Shown: one piece after another, positions 63,601-64,000 of the stretch | Position numbering within the stretch: the first letter of the stretch is position 1 | Layout: each line of letters starts with the position of its first letter | Assembly: GCA_002373975.1 (NCBI GenBank) | Contig: DFKZ01000054.1 | Location: forward strand, 29,647-93,646 | DNA length: 64,000 nt | Origin: Lachnospiraceae bacterium UBA3632 | GTDB taxonomy: Bacteria; Bacillota; Clostridia; Lachnospirales; Lachnospiraceae | Direction of reading: 5' to 3' | Translations under genes and position numbers: made by a program | The notes under the pieces: model-generated | What the model was told of the DNA's origin: nothing | What the model saw: only the letters and a program-made list of their open reading frames with translations | The model's database searches: none

Positions 63601-63697
63601 CGTAAAGGTCATGGTATGCACAATACCCGCCTATGGACCATACTTACGCTTTGAGGATGCCTCGTGCATAGACTATATATTCAGAACGGCAAGGTGA
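60602..63697 (+). CDS. HelD-like superfamily 1 helicase with a C-terminal GH31-N-like beta-sandwich
   Basis: Residues about 1-700 match HelD, the RNA-polymerase-recycling motor: an N-terminal coiled coil (about 10-90), Walker A IQGSAGSGKTTVAMHR (about 220-235), Walker B VVVDEAQDF, MGDVSQNI, LRKSYRNTVEIS, and the C-terminal ATPase motifs IPIEYSKGLEFDAVII and LYVAATRALHELKV. A charged linker follows (about 710-835). Residues about 840-1031 are not part of standard HelD: VEIRLEKLTVRIDKKTGALSF and MSSKGYQILVPGS resemble the N-terminal beta-sandwich of GH31 glycosidases. The length exceeds HelD by about 270 residues, and I find no frameshift or second start. AGGAG precedes the ATG. A terminator follows at 63720. 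Confidence 0.85.
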   Translation: MSGKKLTGTFYGTTREDEEEKLKQVTGIAEEKLRSINRYAEDLQEELKSLREVYDAEDKEGLAQWFNTDARFQEVRNDIRRAERACTKPFFGRIDIEDDENGKRETLYIGKTDIAKNPSDPEVVSWRAPISSVYYDSNLGNCSYTVPKEGIYKVDLKRKRTYEIEDGVIKDYYDSDVVANDDLLTKYLSKSKRNVLSEIIATIQQEQNEVIRMNPKHNVLIQGSAGSGKTTVAMHRISYILYNYDTEFKPEGFYIVGSNKVLLNYITGVLPDLDVYGVRQMTMEELFTRLLYEDWDHKKYKIRTFDKKEKSIGIKGTSEWFERLWAFCKKVEWEHIPREDMRMEKTGHVLMSRSEIEKVLTDYPDWSMVRRFERLNDLMESKIEAEVYGNGYTYNDEEQKKLLRKYSKYFNRFIWKGSVFDLYEEFVNKELKDNPRIIYEKNAPDLYDLASLAYIYKRIKESEVIQEASHVVVDEAQDFGMTIYHSLKYCMSKCTFTIMGDVSQNINFDCGLQDWEELKKVMLPDRYDYFGLLRKSYRNTVEISGFATDILKHASFPIYPVEPIIRHGDDVKCIKASDKASHMKAVSECVMSMRGKQYETIAVICKDTQEAADVYEYMKDRTDVKYFSGEDTEFSNGVYVIPIEYSKGLEFDAVIIFDASDKAYPKEDGYAKLLYVAATRALHELKVFYRGDLTGLIADPIPAERENIIFAEDTYHIKPRVIEEEFKTREEIAREQALEGDFDRKLRDRYGPKKIVIKAEKPDTEKTAPHTAVVKVGVIKPLLYDNAEKHNGDNNTADKKSADSKTPISEFGSMPKTTSLKPIGHAKINNAIRWINKDTEKVEAVTGYGTLNVIPLSDETVRILFSKGDPENVKSLPDEIKKNPSVKWVCANTRDTVEIRLEKLTVRIDKKTGALSFISKRGDLLLSEKNDAARQYHGNADIWWEYFDWSKKENLSARGEEPSAWTDITNTAKYISHTALSQKPSVMMSSKGYQILVPGSVKVMVCTIPAYGPYLRFEDASCIDYIFRTAR

Positions 63698-63719
63698 TAG
63701 GGTTTATAACGACTGATAC

Positions 63720-63753
63720 GAACTCCTGAAATGATTTCAGGAGTTCCTTTTTT
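63720..63753 (+). terminator. Terminator of the helicase gene
   Basis: GAACTCCTGAA / TTCAGGAGTTC, 11-bp stem, 5-nt loop, followed by CTTTTTT. Confidence 0.93.
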
Positions 63754-63886
63754 ATGCATTTTTTAGGAAGATATGAAAGAAATAAAATTTTTTTTATTTT
63801 TTTAAAACCTTTGGCGATCCTTATTCGTATTAACAGTAACAGGATCGAAAAAGACTGCAGATTAAAAAACCAAAGGAGATAACGAT

Positions 63887-64000
63887 ATGAGAGAATTAAA
63901 GAAAACTAACAGAGGAAAAAGAAGACCGGCAATGCGCCTTGCGTGTATTCTGATATCCGTATTGATGATGTTCGAGCTGTATCAGCCCGGATCAAGAGTC
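63887..64000 (+). CDS. Exported protein, 5' end only
   Basis: The last 114 nt encode the first 38 residues of a protein that continues beyond the window. A strongly basic N-region (RELKKTNRGKRRPAMR) is followed by a hydrophobic core (LACILISVLMMFELY), as in a long signal peptide of Gram-positive surface proteins. AAAGGAG lies 8 nt before the ATG. The gap before it (63754-63886) is AT-rich and shows no other gene. The identity of the mature protein cannot be told. Confidence 0.65.
   Translation, partial: MRELKKTNRGKRRPAMRLACILISVLMMFELYQPGSRV

Overview
The window looks like a chromosomal segment of an anaerobic, gut- or rumen-type Firmicute, most likely Lachnospiraceae. The inference rests on the strong AAGGAGG-type ribosome sites, the mid-40s GC by eye, the mix of lipoproteins and heterodimeric ABC exporters, a monomeric [FeFe]-hydrogenase, FAD-dependent thymidylate synthase, O-acetylhomoserine sulfhydrylase and HelD, and a giant protein that recalls the clostridial DUF5717 family. 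No prophage, transposase, CRISPR array or rRNA is visible. Most of the window is housekeeping sequence, with several unusual islands.

Layout. 1-5.0 kb (minus): a truncated FtsX-type permease with its ATPase, a two-component system, and a SpoU-type RNA methyltransferase. 5.2-9.4 kb (plus): a TraX-7TM-GGDEF fusion and a lipoprotein/permease pair of the SsuA/SsuC type without an ATPase. 9.5-13.1 kb (minus): a heterodimeric ABC exporter. 13.25-13.87 kb: a tRNA cluster Arg-His-Gln-Lys whose first spacer is filled by two copies of a three-hairpin element. 14-15.2 kb: divergent CYTH and DJ-1/PfpI genes. 15.4 kb: rpsT. 15.7-20.8 kb: a methionine operon (metF, an MBL protein, a stand-alone MetH reactivation domain, metH). 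20.9-26.3 kb: lepA and a second heterodimeric ABC exporter. 26.5-28.5 kb: a three-gene unit around a NavAb-like voltage-gated channel. 28.5-30.9 kb: a clostripain-like lipoprotein, tRNA-Gly and a structured repeat region. 30.9-36 kb: a polytopic membrane protein, a small orphan protein, a beta-CASP hydrolase, thyX and folA. 36.1-49.9 kb: a tightly packed run of ilvE, a four-gene cassette (giant alpha-rich protein, Hsp70-like protein, TPR-like protein, coiled-coil membrane protein), purC, purB, a purF homologue with a degenerate glutaminase site, a CPCC protein and two lipoproteins. 50-52.6 kb: pepD (minus) and a hydrolase. 52.6-64 kb: FeFe-hydrogenase, metY, a GH2 beta-galactosidase, an exported protein, a diguanylate cyclase, a HelD-like helicase with an unexpected C-terminal beta-sandwich, and the start of an exported protein.

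Methionine synthesis is well represented (metF, metH, its separate reactivation factor, metY), as are one-carbon/thymidylate metabolism (thyX, folA) and purine synthesis (purC, purB, purF-like). The strongest candidates for undescribed biology are the triple-hairpin tandem element (conserved loops, unrelated stems), the Hsp70-like four-gene cassette, the Nav-channel operon with two unknown partners, the HelD fusion to a domain resembling the GH31 N-terminal domain, and the PurF homologue lacking its glutaminase cysteine. All assignments are from reading the sequence alone; no database search was possible.
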